This document shows positions 44,018 through 53,345 of a DNA stretch of 64,000 nt, piece after piece. Under the pieces are notes generated by a model. That model worked only from the letters and a program-made list of their open reading frames with translations, made no database searches and was not told the origin of the DNA. Each line of letters starts with the position of its first letter. Within the stretch, counting starts at the first letter, position 1. The position numbers were made by a program, and so were the translations under genes. Source of the DNA: Novosphingobium sp. ZN18A2 (GTDB taxonomy: Bacteria > Pseudomonadota > Alphaproteobacteria > Sphingomonadales > Sphingomonadaceae); NCBI RefSeq assembly GCF_036784765.1, contig NZ_CP136651.1, forward strand, positions 2,542,001 to 2,606,000, given 5' to 3'.

Positions 44018-44407
44018 CGATGCGCCGCGCGGCGCGATGTCTTCCGCGCGGAAGAACAGCCCGGCCTTGAAGCTTTCGCCCATCGTGCGGGCCTTGGCCT
44101 GCATCTCTCGCGCGGCGGCAGGCGGAAGCATTTCGTTCGTCACCTCTTCCCACAGCGCCAGCCAGCGATCGAACATTTCGGGCCTGATCCGGTCCTTGTG
44201 CCGGAAATGCGCGCCCATCGGACTGCCCTTGAAGCGGCCGGTTCCCATCATCACCGAAGACCAGAAATCGATCAGCCGGACATGATGGCGATCCCAGTCT
44301 TCCACCGCATGCGCGAAGACCGGGCCGATCAGGTCATCCGCCTGCACGCGTTCGTAAAACGCGGGGACAAGCGCGGCGATGGCGGCTTCGGCAGCTTCAC
44401 GGGACAT
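44012..44407 (-). CDS. Group III truncated haemoglobin
   Basis: A 131-aa 2-on-2 globin. Features are 'FYERVQADDLIGPVF', 'DWDRHHVRLIDFWSSVMMGTGRFKG' and 'HFRHKDRIRPEMFDRWL', the group III pattern with the proximal His in 'HFRH'. It may bind oxygen or nitric oxide. The ATG at 44407 has GAGG upstream. It lies downstream of rpmE after a terminator. Confidence 0.88.
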   Translation of the reverse strand: MSREAAEAAIAALVPAFYERVQADDLIGPVFAHAVEDWDRHHVRLIDFWSSVMMGTGRFKGSPMGAHFRHKDRIRPEMFDRWLALWEEVTNEMLPPAAAREMQAKARTMGESFKAGLFFRAEDIAPRGASL

Positions 44408-44436
44408 CGTTGCAATCCTCAACAGCGCGAAAAGCG

Positions 44437-44463
44437 AAAAGGGCGACCCTGCGGGGCCGCCCT
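44437..44463 (-). terminator. Rho-independent terminator after rpmE
   Basis: On the minus strand AGGGCGGCCC pairs with GGGTCGCCCT around a CGCA loop (one G-T pair), then TTTT. It lies 32 bases after the rpmE stop and before the haemoglobin gene. Confidence 0.8.
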
Positions 44464-44494
44464 CTGTTCGCGTTTTCCGCACAAGTGCGAAAGC

Positions 44495-44719
44495 TTACTT
44501 CTTGAGCGTAAGCCCGCCGAAGCGCTTGTTGAACTGGGCCACGCGGCCGCCGTCCTGAATCTGCGCCCTGCCGCCGGTCCATGCCGGGTGGGTGGTGGGA
44601 TCGATCTCAAGATTCAGCGTGTCGCCTTCCTTGCCCCACGTGGAGCGGGTTTCGAACACGGTGCCGTCGGTCATCTGCACCTTGATCATGTGGTAATCGG
44701 GATGGGTATCGGCCTTCAT
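44495..44719 (-). CDS. rpmE: 50S ribosomal protein L31
   Basis: A 74-aa subunit-bridge protein. It starts '[19 protein letters not shown]' and contains '[25 protein letters not shown]'. It lacks the CxxC zinc site of classical type A L31, as is usual in alphaproteobacteria. GGAG precedes the ATG, and a hairpin lies further upstream in the leader. Confidence 0.95.
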   Translation of the reverse strand: MKADTHPDYHMIKVQMTDGTVFETRSTWGKEGDTLNLEIDPTTHPAWTGGRAQIQDGGRVAQFNKRFGGLTLKK

Positions 44720-44739
44720 GGCGTTAAGCTCCGTTGGTC

Positions 44740-44759
44740 GGGCCGGTTCCGACCGGCCC
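44740..44759 (-). promoter_or_regulatory. Leader hairpin before rpmE
   Basis: GGGCCGGT and ACCGGCCC form a perfect eight-pair stem around a four-base loop, 20 bases upstream of the rpmE start and about ten before its Shine-Dalgarno. It could be a protein-binding leader element or merely a strong hairpin. Confidence 0.35.
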
Positions 44760-44845
44760 CATGGAATCTCGGGAAAGGGGGGCCATTAGTGGTTTTCCGG
44801 CAGTCTGGCAACCCCGTCGCGAAAGGAACGCTCGGTCTGTCGGAG

Positions 44846-44926
44846 CGGCACCGGCCCTCTCCCCCACCCGGCCACCCAAGGCATTATCCTGACAGGGAGG
44901 CCGGGTGGGGGAGAGGGCCGGTGCCG
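44846..44926. repeat. 28-bp perfect inverted repeat
   Basis: The 28 bases at 44846-44873 (CGGCACCGG...CACCCGGCC) are the exact reverse complement of 44899-44926, with a 25-base loop. It lies in the 285-bp gap between fabZ and rpmE. No T-tract follows on either strand, so a simple terminator is not supported. A dispersed palindromic element or MITE-like unit is possible. Confidence 0.75.
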
Positions 44927-45004
44927 AAGGCGGGGCGGATGCCTCGCCGCCCGCCAGACCTGCACTTCCGCTTGGTAACAGGTAAGCCAGACTGGCGGAA
45001 ATTC

Positions 45005-45481
45005 TTACGCAATCATGGCGGTAAAGTTCGCTTCCGATGCGATCTTGTCGCCCAGCATCGCCTTGCCGGCGAACTTGCAGACTTTCGACCGCTTCTGAAC
45101 GAACTCCACGTGCAGGTCGAGCAGGCAACCCGGCTCGACCGGCGTGCGGAACTTCGCTTCTTCTATCGCCATGAAATAGACGAGCTTTCCGCTGCCCGAC
45201 AGGCCCAGCGATTCAACCGCAAGCACGCCTGCGGCCTGCGCCAGCGCCTCTATCTGCAAGACGCCGGGCATGATCGGGCGGCCGGGGAAATGCCCCTGGA
45301 AGAACTGTTCGTTCATCGTCACGGCCTTGACCGCGTGGATCGACTGGTCGGGGACCAGCGCGACAACACGATCCACCAGCAGCAAGGGATAGCGGTGCGG
45401 CAGCGCCGCCATCACCTTCGTAACGTCGAAGGACAGGGGCGCCGCGTCGGCGCCCCCTTCCCCGTTTGCCTCTTCACTCAC
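45005..45481 (-). CDS. fabZ: 3-hydroxyacyl-ACP dehydratase FabZ
   Basis: Dehydrates 3-hydroxyacyl-ACP in fatty acid synthesis. The 158-aa hot-dog-fold protein has '[11 protein letters not shown]' and '[20 protein letters not shown]' with the catalytic His and Glu. The GTG at 45481 has GAGAGG upstream and lies 13 bases after the Skp-family gene. In LPS-making relatives lpxD precedes and lpxA follows fabZ; neither is here. Confidence 0.95.
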   Translation of the reverse strand: MSEEANGEGGADAAPLSFDVTKVMAALPHRYPLLLVDRVVALVPDQSIHAVKAVTMNEQFFQGHFPGRPIMPGVLQIEALAQAAGVLAVESLGLSGSGKLVYFMAIEEAKFRTPVEPGCLLDLHVEFVQKRSKVCKFAGKAMLGDKIASEANFTAMIA

Positions 45482-45494
45482 GGCGTCCGGCCTC

Positions 45495-46157
45495 TCAGCG
45501 GCCCGAAGGCGCCTGGGTGTTGCCCTGCTGCTGCTGCTGCGCAGCCTGCTGGGCGGCCTGCTGCTCACGCTCGGCGCGCGGCATCCAGCCGGCCGGCGGC
45601 ACCAACTGCGCCGACGGGATCAGGGCGTTCAGCTCGGTCAGGATCGCCTGGTTCAGGTTATAGGTCTGGTCGGCCTTGACCACGCTCTGCGCGTCGAGGA
45701 CCAGCGTCACCTTCTGCTTGTCCATGGCCTGCTGTGTGGCCTGGTCCAGCTTGTCGCCGATCTGTTCGAGGACGTACTGCTGCGAAAGCTGCAGTGGCTC
45801 AAGGATCTTGTTGATCTCGGCCTGGCCCGATTGTTCGATCTGGCGGATCTGCACCGCCTGCTTCTGCAGCGCGGCCTGATCGGCATTGGGCTTCTTCGAA
45901 TCGGCTTCAAGCTTTTCGTAGAGCGGCTTCAGCTGCGCCTGGATCTGGTCGCGGCGCGCCTTGGCCTGGTCGATCTGCGCCTTGTATGTGACCGGGCGCT
46001 GCTGCTGCGCGGTCTTGAAGGCGTTTGACGCGGCCACGATGGCCTGCGGATTGGCGACAGCGATGCCCTTCACCGCCTGGGCGGTGGCCGGCTGGGCCAG
46101 GCCGATGGCACTGGCGGACGCAAGGGCGAGTGCGAATGCGAAAGTCTTGGTTTTCAT
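45495..46157 (-). CDS. OmpH/Skp family periplasmic chaperone
   Basis: Holds unfolded outer-membrane proteins in the periplasm. The 220-aa protein has a cleavable signal peptide (AQPATAQA) and a long predicted coiled-coil (about 45-140) rich in Gln, Lys and Ala, as in Skp tentacles, then an Ala/Gln tail of about 20 residues. Its ATG overlaps the bamA stop by one base. Confidence 0.85.
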   Translation of the reverse strand: MKTKTFAFALALASASAIGLAQPATAQAVKGIAVANPQAIVAASNAFKTAQQQRPVTYKAQIDQAKARRDQIQAQLKPLYEKLEADSKKPNADQAALQKQAVQIRQIEQSGQAEINKILEPLQLSQQYVLEQIGDKLDQATQQAMDKQKVTLVLDAQSVVKADQTYNLNQAILTELNALIPSAQLVPPAGWMPRAEREQQAAQQAAQQQQQGNTQAPSGR

Positions 46158-48826
46158 CAGAACTGGGTTCCTACGTTGAAAGTGAATGTCTTGGGGTCGT
46201 CCCCCGGCTCCTTCAGGAGCGTCTTGGCAAAGTTGATGCGGAACGGCCCGAAGGGCGAGTTCCAGTTGACGCCAATACCGACCGATACGCGCGGCTTCGG
46301 CGTATCGCCTAAGTAATATTCCTGGAACGGAGGTATCTGCGTGTAGATCGTATTGTCGCTCCCGTCGGGAGCAGTCGCGCTGGTCGTTACCGATGTCACG
46401 CCGTTATATGTCTGGCTGTAAAGCGTGGTCGTTCCGGTATTGCCATCCAACACCGGCTTGTTGGCGCCCCAGACTGCACCGGCATCGATGAAGATCGACG
46501 GACGCAGGCCAAGATCCTTGGCGCCGGAGCCCAGCGGAATCTCCAGTTCCGCGTGGCCAAGGTAGTAATACTTGCCGCCCAGCGCATCGTCGGTCCATGT
46601 CTTCCGGTCGGTGGTGGGGAGCAGGTTGCCGTTGCCGTCGTCCAGCAAGGGCTTGCGCAGCACACGCGGGCCAACGCCGCGAATGTCGAAACCGCGCATC
46701 TGCGGTTCGCCAAGGAAGAAGCGGTCGGTCAGGCGCACGTCCTGCCCCAGCCCCTTGATTGCCCCGCCTTCACCGCGCAGCGAGAAGATGAAGCCCTTGC
46801 CGAGGTTGAAATAGCGGTTCACGTTCCCGGTGATGCGGGCGTAGCGCACCGAGCCGCCAAGCCCCGCGACGTTGACCGAACCGACGATGTTCCAGCCGCG
46901 CGTGGGGTGGATACGATTGTCCAGCGTATTGTACACCAGCGATGCACCGACGATCGAGCTTGTGCGGTGACCGATCGCATCGCACAGGTAACGGCCGGCA
47001 AGCAGGGTGGAACATTGCAGGTCGCCGTTTGCGTCGGGCAGGTAATAGGTGCCCTTGGCCAGCGTCACGTCGTCGATGTTGAACGTGTAGCTGCCGATCA
47101 ACGACATATATTCGGTAAGCGGCACGCCGACGCGGAACGAGATGCCGGTGGTTGACTGCTTGTACGTCGTGTTGCGGTTGGAATTGTAATAATTGAAGCT
47201 GTTCAGATCGCGCCGATAGATATCGACACCCAGCGAGATGTTGCGGTCGAACAGGTAAGGTTCGGTAAAGCTGGCCTGAACGCTCTTGGAGTAGCTCGAG
47301 ATGTCGCCGCTGAGGCCGATCGTCTGGCCGCGCCCGCGGAAGTTGTTCTGCTGGACCGAGGCCTGGAAAATGAAATTTTCAAGGCTCGAATACCCGGCGG
47401 AAAGCTGCAACTGGCCGGTCGGCTTTTCCTCGACATTGGCTTCCAGAACGATGCGGTCGGGCGCGCTGCCCTGCTTCTGCTGGACCTCGAACTTGTCCTG
47501 GAAATAGCCGAGCGAGTTGATGCGGCTAGTGGTGCGCTTGACCAGGAACGAATTGAACGCGTCGCCTTCCGCCAGGCGGAATTCGCGGCGCACGACCTTG
47601 TCCTGCGTCAGCGTATTGCCGTTCACGTCCACGCGCTCGACATAGGTACGCGGCGCTTCCGCAATGCGGAAGGTCACGCCCATCGTCAGGTCGTCCTTGT
47701 TGCGGCTGAAATCGGGACGCACGTCTGCAAAGGCATAACCCAGCGCACCGGCCGCCTCTGTCAGCCGGTCGACCTCGTCCTCCACGGCCTTGGCATTGTA
47801 CCAGTCGCCGGTGTGGATCGGCAGAGACTTGGCAAGGCGGTCGCCGTCGAAATCGCGCAGCTGGCTATCGACCTTGATATCGCCGAACTTGTAGCGCTTC
47901 CCTTCCTCCACCACGTACGTGATGATGAAGTCCTTCTTGTCCGGCGTAAGCTCCGCCACGGCGGAAACCACGCGGAAATCGGCATAGCCGTTGGTCAGGT
48001 AGAACTGGCGCAGCTTCTGCTGGTCGAAGGCAAGCCGGTCAGGATCGTAGCTGGTGCCCGAACTGAACAGGCGGAACCAACGGGCCTGCTTGGTCACCAT
48101 CTGGCCGCGCAGTTCCCCGTCGGAAAACTGGTGGTTGCCGATGATGTTGATCTGGCGGACCTTGGACTTCGGCCCTTCGTGGATCTCGAAGATGATGTCG
48201 ACGCGGTTCTGGTCCAGCTTGACCATCTGCGGCTCGACCGAAGCGGCGAAACGGCCCTGCCGTTTGTAAAGTTCGATGATGCGGGCAACGTCGGCGCGCA
48301 CCTTGGAACGCGTGAAGATCTGGCGCGGCGCCAGCTTGATTTCGGGCAGGATCTTGTCGTTCTTGATCCGCTTGTTGCCTTCAAGGATGATCCGGTTGAC
48401 GACCGGGTTTTCCTTGACCTGGATAACGACGTTACCGGCATCGTTGTTGATCTGGACGTCGGCGAACAGCTCTGTCGCGAACAGGTCTTTCAGCGCCTGG
48501 TCGGCCAGTTCCTCGGAATAGACGTCGCCCACGCGCATCTTGATGTAGGACTTGATCGTCTCCGGTTCGAGCCGCTGGGCACCCTGCACGGTGATCGACT
48601 TGATCGTTACCGGTTGCGGTTGCGCCGGGGCAGCAACGGCGGCCGGGGTCTGGGCCTGGTCGGGAGCCGTTGTGGCAGCGGGCGTGCTGTCCGGTGCCGG
48701 CGCGGGCGCATCTTGCGCGAAAGCCACTTCGGGAACGCCGGCAAGGCAACTGGTCGCGACCAGAACGACGGCCAGGGGTACGCCGAATTCGAAAGGCGAG
48801 GTCCGGCCGGGGTTACGTCCATTCAT
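46157..48826 (-). CDS. bamA: Outer membrane assembly factor BamA
   Basis: Central insertase for outer-membrane beta-barrels. The 889-aa protein has a signal peptide, a Pro/Ala-rich spacer of about 40 residues, five POTRA domains and a C-terminal barrel with 'RGFDIRGVGPR' (VRGF-like) and a terminal Phe ('NVGTQF'). The Ala/Pro linker before POTRA1 is longer than in E. coli. It sits between rseP and the Skp-family gene. Confidence 0.96.
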   Translation of the reverse strand: MNGRNPGRTSPFEFGVPLAVVLVATSCLAGVPEVAFAQDAPAPAPDSTPAATTAPDQAQTPAAVAAPAQPQPVTIKSITVQGAQRLEPETIKSYIKMRVGDVYSEELADQALKDLFATELFADVQINNDAGNVVIQVKENPVVNRIILEGNKRIKNDKILPEIKLAPRQIFTRSKVRADVARIIELYKRQGRFAASVEPQMVKLDQNRVDIIFEIHEGPKSKVRQINIIGNHQFSDGELRGQMVTKQARWFRLFSSGTSYDPDRLAFDQQKLRQFYLTNGYADFRVVSAVAELTPDKKDFIITYVVEEGKRYKFGDIKVDSQLRDFDGDRLAKSLPIHTGDWYNAKAVEDEVDRLTEAAGALGYAFADVRPDFSRNKDDLTMGVTFRIAEAPRTYVERVDVNGNTLTQDKVVRREFRLAEGDAFNSFLVKRTTSRINSLGYFQDKFEVQQKQGSAPDRIVLEANVEEKPTGQLQLSAGYSSLENFIFQASVQQNNFRGRGQTIGLSGDISSYSKSVQASFTEPYLFDRNISLGVDIYRRDLNSFNYYNSNRNTTYKQSTTGISFRVGVPLTEYMSLIGSYTFNIDDVTLAKGTYYLPDANGDLQCSTLLAGRYLCDAIGHRTSSIVGASLVYNTLDNRIHPTRGWNIVGSVNVAGLGGSVRYARITGNVNRYFNLGKGFIFSLRGEGGAIKGLGQDVRLTDRFFLGEPQMRGFDIRGVGPRVLRKPLLDDGNGNLLPTTDRKTWTDDALGGKYYYLGHAELEIPLGSGAKDLGLRPSIFIDAGAVWGANKPVLDGNTGTTTLYSQTYNGVTSVTTSATAPDGSDNTIYTQIPPFQEYYLGDTPKPRVSVGIGVNWNSPFGPFRINFAKTLLKEPGDDPKTFTFNVGTQF

Positions 48827-49011
48827 GTTCTAGCGCCATCCCGTCTATTGGTGCGGCCATCGCTGCCTCTGAGAGGCCAGGCAACGCCGCGGCAAACAAT
48901 CGCCGCCCTGTGCCCGATGCAGCGGTGCCAATCAAGCAGCCATGCCGCACAGGTGCTTCATCGCCCCGCTTTTGGTGGAAAACCCGGCCCCCGACGCCGG
49001 AACGAACCCTT

Positions 49012-50139
49012 CTACCCTCCAAACAGCTTCAGCGAAGCCACGTCGTTGACCGTGACAAAAAGCATCAACGCAACAACGAAAGCGAAGCCGGTGCGGAATG
49101 CCCACTCCTGCCCGCGCTCGCTCACCGGCTTTCTGCGAACTGCCTCAGCCGCATAAAACATCAGGTGACCGCCGTCGAGGACTGGAATTGGCAAGAGGTT
49201 GATGAACCCCAAGTTAATCGAGATCATGGCCGCGAACCACGCGAAATTCTGCCAGCCGAGGGCAAGCTGTTCGCCAGAGAACTTGGCGATCTTGATCGGC
49301 CCGCCCAGCTCGCGCACCTCGCGCTTGCCGGTAACGATCTGCGCGATCCCGGTGACCATCATGGAAACGATGTCGCGCGTCTGGCCGATGGCATCGCCAA
49401 CCGCCTCCACCGGGCCGACGCGCACCATTTCTGCACTGGCCGTGCCGATGCCCAGGAACCCGATCTTCTGCTTGTTGCCGAACTGGTCGGTATCGATCTT
49501 GGTCCCGGCCGTCGCGGGAACGCTAACGCGGCTCCCGTCGCGCAGGACGACGATGCCCAGCGGCTCGCCCGGATGCTGGCCCACTTCCATGCGCACCTGC
49601 ATGAAATCGCGAATCTTCTCGCCGCGCAGTTCCACGATGCGGTCGCCCACGCGCAGGCCCGCCTTGTCGGCCACCGATCCGGCCTGCACCTCGCCGATCA
49701 CCGGCGAGGCGACGACGCGCCCGTAAAACGTGTTGAAACTCGCCAGGATCAGGATCGCGACAAGAAAGTTGGTGACCGGCCCCGCCGCAACGATCAGCGC
49801 CCGTTGCCACAGCGGCTTTGCCGGGAACGTGCGCTCCCGCTCTTCCGCGGGGAGCGAAAGCCACGCCGCATCGGGCTGGCTGGCCGGATTCATGTCGCCC
49901 GCGAACTGGACATAGCCGCCCAGGGGAATCATCGAGAGCTTCCAGCGTGTGCCGCGCTTGTCGGTCCAGCCGGCAATCTCCTTGCCGAAGCCGATAGAGA
50001 AGCCTTCCGCCTTCACGCCGAACCAGCGGCCGACAAGGTAGTGGCCAAGTTCGTGAAGGAATACCAGCGGCCCCAGCACCAGCGCGAAGGCCAGCACGGT
50101 CATCAGGATGCCGGGACTTTGCATGACCTGGCCAGTCAT
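49012..50139 (-). CDS. rseP: Site-2 protease RseP
   Basis: Intramembrane zinc metalloprotease that cuts anti-sigma factors and remnant signal peptides. The 375-aa protein has HELGH in the first helix ('FLHELGHYLVGRWFGVK'), a PDZ domain at about residues 120-200 and 'LPIPVLDGGHL' carrying the third ligand. Start at 50139 lies 16 bases after the dxr stop; ATG at 50124 is possible. Confidence 0.94.
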   Translation of the reverse strand: MTGQVMQSPGILMTVLAFALVLGPLVFLHELGHYLVGRWFGVKAEGFSIGFGKEIAGWTDKRGTRWKLSMIPLGGYVQFAGDMNPASQPDAAWLSLPAEERERTFPAKPLWQRALIVAAGPVTNFLVAILILASFNTFYGRVVASPVIGEVQAGSVADKAGLRVGDRIVELRGEKIRDFMQVRMEVGQHPGEPLGIVVLRDGSRVSVPATAGTKIDTDQFGNKQKIGFLGIGTASAEMVRVGPVEAVGDAIGQTRDIVSMMVTGIAQIVTGKREVRELGGPIKIAKFSGEQLALGWQNFAWFAAMISINLGFINLLPIPVLDGGHLMFYAAEAVRRKPVSERGQEWAFRTGFAFVVALMLFVTVNDVASLKLFGG

Positions 50140-50155
50140 CTGCGCGGGGTATCCA

Positions 50156-51337
50156 TCAGTGGGCAGGCTCCATTGCTTCACGTGCCATCGCCCGCGCATC
50201 CCGGTCGACCGCAATCACCTCGTCCAGAGAGGCGGGTGCGGGCGGCAGGCGGCGGGAAAGAATGTCTTCCGCATATGCGACAATGCGTGTGAACGCGATC
50301 TGACCGGCAAGGAACGCGGCGACGGCCACTTCGTTCACGGCGTTGAGCGTGGCCGGAGCGGCACCGCCGTGGACGACCGCTTCACGCGCGACGCGCGTTG
50401 CGGGAAAGCGCACTTCGTCCGGCGCGCGGAAAGTAAGTTCGCCAATCGCGGCTAGGTCAAGCGGGGTACATGGCGTGTCCATCCGCTCGGGCCAGGCGAG
50501 CGCGGAGGCGATCGGCACGCGCATATCCGACGGGCCAAGCTGCGCCAGCGTGGAACCGTCGCGGTATTCCACCATCGAATGCACGATGGACTGCGGATGG
50601 ACGATGATGCGCAGCCGTTCCACGCCCACCGGGAACAGGTGGAACGCTTCGATGAATTCCAGCCCCTTGTTCATCATCGTGGCCGAATCGACGCTGATCT
50701 TTGCGCCCATCGACCAGTTGGGATGCTTCACCGCTTCGGCAGGCGTCGCGTGGGCCAGCCGGTCCGCCGGCCAGTCGCGGAACGGGCCTCCGCTGGCCGT
50801 CAGCGTGATCGCGCGGACGTGGGCGGGGTCGTTGCCGGCCAGGCACTGGAAAATCGCGTTGTGTTCCGAATCGACCGGCAGCAGCGTGGTGCCATGCGCG
50901 CGGACCGCCGCCGTCATCACGTCGCCCGCGGAAACCAGCGCTTCCTTGTTGGCGAGTGCGACCACCCGGCCCTGCTCAATGGCGGCCATCGTAGGCGCCA
51001 GCCCCGCACAGCCGACGATTGCCGCAACCACGATATCCGCCGGGCGCGATGCCGCCTCTACCAGCGCCTGTGCGCCGCCTGCCGCCTCTATGCCCGTTCC
51101 CGCCAGCGCTTCGCGCAAGTCCGGCAGGCAGCTTTCGTCGGCGACGACAGCGACCTGCGCTTCGAACTCACGGGCCAGCGCGGCCAGTTCCTTTGCCTGG
51201 CAATTGGCAGTCAGCGCCACCACGCGGAACGCTTCGCGGTTGCGCCGCACGAGATCGAGCGTCGATGCGCCGATCGATCCGGTTGCGCCAAGCAGGGAAA
51301 GGGTGCGTTGCTGTGCCATCAGACTTGGCTCTGCCAT
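50156..51337 (-). CDS. dxr: 1-deoxy-D-xylulose-5-phosphate reductoisomerase
   Basis: Second step of the MEP isoprenoid pathway. The 393-aa protein has the NADPH motif 'LGATGSIGASTLDLV', 'ANKEALVSAG' and the metal site 'PVDSEHNAIFQ'. The ATG at 51337 overlaps the cdsA stop (TGATG); ATG at 51319 is also in frame. It supplies precursors for the undecaprenyl phosphate made by the nearby uppS. Confidence 0.96.
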   Translation of the reverse strand: MAEPSLMAQQRTLSLLGATGSIGASTLDLVRRNREAFRVVALTANCQAKELAALAREFEAQVAVVADESCLPDLREALAGTGIEAAGGAQALVEAASRPADIVVAAIVGCAGLAPTMAAIEQGRVVALANKEALVSAGDVMTAAVRAHGTTLLPVDSEHNAIFQCLAGNDPAHVRAITLTASGGPFRDWPADRLAHATPAEAVKHPNWSMGAKISVDSATMMNKGLEFIEAFHLFPVGVERLRIIVHPQSIVHSMVEYRDGSTLAQLGPSDMRVPIASALAWPERMDTPCTPLDLAAIGELTFRAPDEVRFPATRVAREAVVHGGAAPATLNAVNEVAVAAFLAGQIAFTRIVAYAEDILSRRLPPAPASLDEVIAVDRDARAMAREAMEPAH

Positions 51338-52074
51338 CAAACTTGTCCGGCCGCCCAGGCCGTTCCCACGATGATGGCCACCGGGAGCAGTCCGTCAACC
51401 CGGTCGAACAATCCGCCGTGTCCCGGAATGAGCCGGGAGGAATCCTTGGCGCCTGCCCGCCGCTTCAGCCAGGATTCGAAAAAATCGCCCGCCTGCGCCG
51501 CAACCGCCAGCAGCGCGCCTGCGATGGCGGCGGCAGCGATATTGGCGTTTTCTACCGCCAGAAGCAGGCTCGCGCCCGTCGCGCTCTCTGCGGACAGCAG
51601 GTACGAACCGTACAGCACGGCAATGCATGTCCAGATGCCCGCCGCCGCCATTCCGCCCAAGAGGCCCGACCATGTTTTCGACGGGCTGATCTTCGGCGCG
51701 ATCTTCGGCCCGCCCAGCGCGCGTCCGGTGAAATAGGCGCCTGTATCGGTGCAGATCACCACCCCCAGGATACCGATCAGCAACGGCACCGGCACGACCA
51801 CCAGGGCAAGCGTGCCCCAGCCGATGTAGAATGCGCCGCCGATGGCAAAACTTCCAAGTTGCGCAATATCCTGGCTCGCCTTCTTCGCAAGCATCACGAA
51901 CTCGACGAACACGCCGAAGCCCACCGCGAAGATGAACAGGTCCAGCCAGTTGCCGCCCAGCCATATGGCGGTTCCGGCAATCGCCAGCATCACCACAGCC
52001 GAAGCCACGCGCACCATCAGGTCGCTTTTCTTCGCAGGGACCGCTTGCGCCACAGGATGGTCAGCGTCCGCCAT
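51337..52074 (-). CDS. cdsA: Phosphatidate cytidylyltransferase CdsA
   Basis: Makes CDP-diacylglycerol for phospholipid synthesis in the inner membrane. The 245-aa protein has several helices and the signature 'KISPSKTWSGLLGG' plus 'HGGLFDRVDGL'. Its start overlaps the uppS 3' end by 14 bases. Its product feeds PssA, also in this window at 56650. Confidence 0.95.
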   Translation of the reverse strand: MADADHPVAQAVPAKKSDLMVRVASAVVMLAIAGTAIWLGGNWLDLFIFAVGFGVFVEFVMLAKKASQDIAQLGSFAIGGAFYIGWGTLALVVVPVPLLIGILGVVICTDTGAYFTGRALGGPKIAPKISPSKTWSGLLGGMAAAGIWTCIAVLYGSYLLSAESATGASLLLAVENANIAAAAIAGALLAVAAQAGDFFESWLKRRAGAKDSSRLIPGHGGLFDRVDGLLPVAIIVGTAWAAGQV

Positions 52075-52729
52075 AGCGCCTCTCGCGCCGGCCGAAAGCG
52101 TCGATCGCCTCTTTCAGATGCGCCGGGGTGAAATCGGGCCAAAGCACATCGGTGAACCACAACTCGGCATAGGCCGCCTGCCACAGCAGGAAGTTGGACA
52201 GGCGCTCTTCCCCCGATGTGCGCACCAGCAGATCCAACGGGGGCATTCCGTGGGTATCGAGGTGCGCCTCTATGCTCTCCGGCGTCACGTCCCCGGCGGC
52301 GGCGGCTTTTGCGGCTGCGCGCGCGATTTCCTGCTGCGAGCCATAGTTCAGCGCGATGGCCAGCTGGGTGCCGGTGTTGCGCGCCGTCCGCTCCAGCGCA
52401 TCGTCGATCAGGTCCACGATATCCGGGGCAAGCACCTGATAGTCACCAATAATCCGCAGGCGCACGTTATTGGCGACAAATTCCTCGATGTCGCTGCGGA
52501 TGAAATTGCGCAGCAGCCCCATCAGGTCGGCAACCTCGTCCGCCGGGCGCTTCCAGTTCTCGCTGGAAAAGGCATAGAGCGTCAGCGCGCCCAGCCCCAT
52601 GTCACGCACGGCGCGCGTAACCTCTCGAACGGCTTCGACGCCGCGCTTGTGCCCCACCGCTCGCGGCATCATCCGCCGCTTCGCCCAGCGGCCGTTGCCG
52701 TCCATGATGATCGCGACGTGGCGGGGCAT
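52061..52729 (-). CDS. uppS: Undecaprenyl diphosphate synthase UppS
   Basis: Builds the C55 carrier lipid for peptidoglycan. The 222-aa protein has 'IIMDGNGRWAKRR' (catalytic Asp), 'GHKRG', 'LYAFSSENWKRP' and 'RTSGEERLSNFLLWQ'. The ATG at 52729 has GGAGG seven bases upstream, better than the longer frame. Confidence 0.96.
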   Translation of the reverse strand: MPRHVAIIMDGNGRWAKRRMMPRAVGHKRGVEAVREVTRAVRDMGLGALTLYAFSSENWKRPADEVADLMGLLRNFIRSDIEEFVANNVRLRIIGDYQVLAPDIVDLIDDALERTARNTGTQLAIALNYGSQQEIARAAAKAAAAGDVTPESIEAHLDTHGMPPLDLLVRTSGEERLSNFLLWQAAYAELWFTDVLWPDFTPAHLKEAIDAFGRRERRYGGR

Positions 52730-52752
52730 TGCCCTTCCTCCGCCGCCGAGCT

Positions 52753-52785
52753 CCTTCGCCCGCTCATCCTGAGCTTGCCGAAGGG
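52753..52785. repeat. REP-like repeat after frr
   Basis: CGCTCATCCTGAGCTTGCCGAAGG (52761-52784) matches the right arm of the 42503-42566 repeat, reversed, at 21 of 24 positions. Together with CCTTCG at 52753 it can fold into a weak hairpin. It lies immediately after the frr stop. Confidence 0.55.
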
Positions 52786-53343
52786 TCACTTGCCGAGGAT
52801 TTCCTTTTCCTTGTGCGCGGCAGCCTCGTCGGCCAGCGCGATCATGTCATCGGTCAGCTTCTGGACATCGGTTTCGGAGCGCTTGCGCTCGTCCTCCGAG
52901 ATTTCCTTCTTGTTCTCGTCGGCCTTCAACGCTTCCATGCCGTCGCGGCGCACGTTGCGGATCGCGATGCGCGCCTTTTCGGCATACTGGCCGGCAAGTT
53001 TGGCCAGCTCCTTGCGACGTTCCTCGGTCAGGTCGGGAATCGGAAGGCGCAGAACGTTGCCGTCGTTGATCGGGTTGAGCCCAAGCCCCGCTGAACGGAT
53101 CGCCTTTTCGACCGGCCCGATGTTCGACTTGTCCCACACCTGGACCGAAATCAACCTCGGCTCGGGCGTCGAAACGGTCGCAATCTGGTTCAGCGGCATC
53201 TGGCTGCCGTAAACCTCAACCGTCACGGGATCGAGCAGCGCGGTATTCGCGCGGCCCGTCCGCAGGCCCGAAAGGTCATGCTTCAGCGATTCGACCGCAC
53301 CCTTCATCCGGCGCTCGAGATCGGCCTTGTCGTACTTGGCCAT
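52786..53343 (-). CDS. frr: Ribosome recycling factor
   Basis: Splits post-termination ribosomes with EF-G. The 185-aa protein matches the family across its length, including '[23 protein letters not shown]', '[24 protein letters not shown]' and '[10 protein letters not shown]' at the end. Start at 53343 lies two bases after the pyrH stop. Confidence 0.97.
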   Translation of the reverse strand: MAKYDKADLERRMKGAVESLKHDLSGLRTGRANTALLDPVTVEVYGSQMPLNQIATVSTPEPRLISVQVWDKSNIGPVEKAIRSAGLGLNPINDGNVLRLPIPDLTEERRKELAKLAGQYAEKARIAIRNVRRDGMEALKADENKKEISEDERKRSETDVQKLTDDMIALADEAAAHKEKEILGK

Positions 53344-53345
53344 GT

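Noticed and set aside
44724..45000. Possible minus-strand gene in the fabZ-rpmE gap
   Set aside because: The open frame runs through the 28-bp palindrome and into fabZ, with no start signal or family resemblance.
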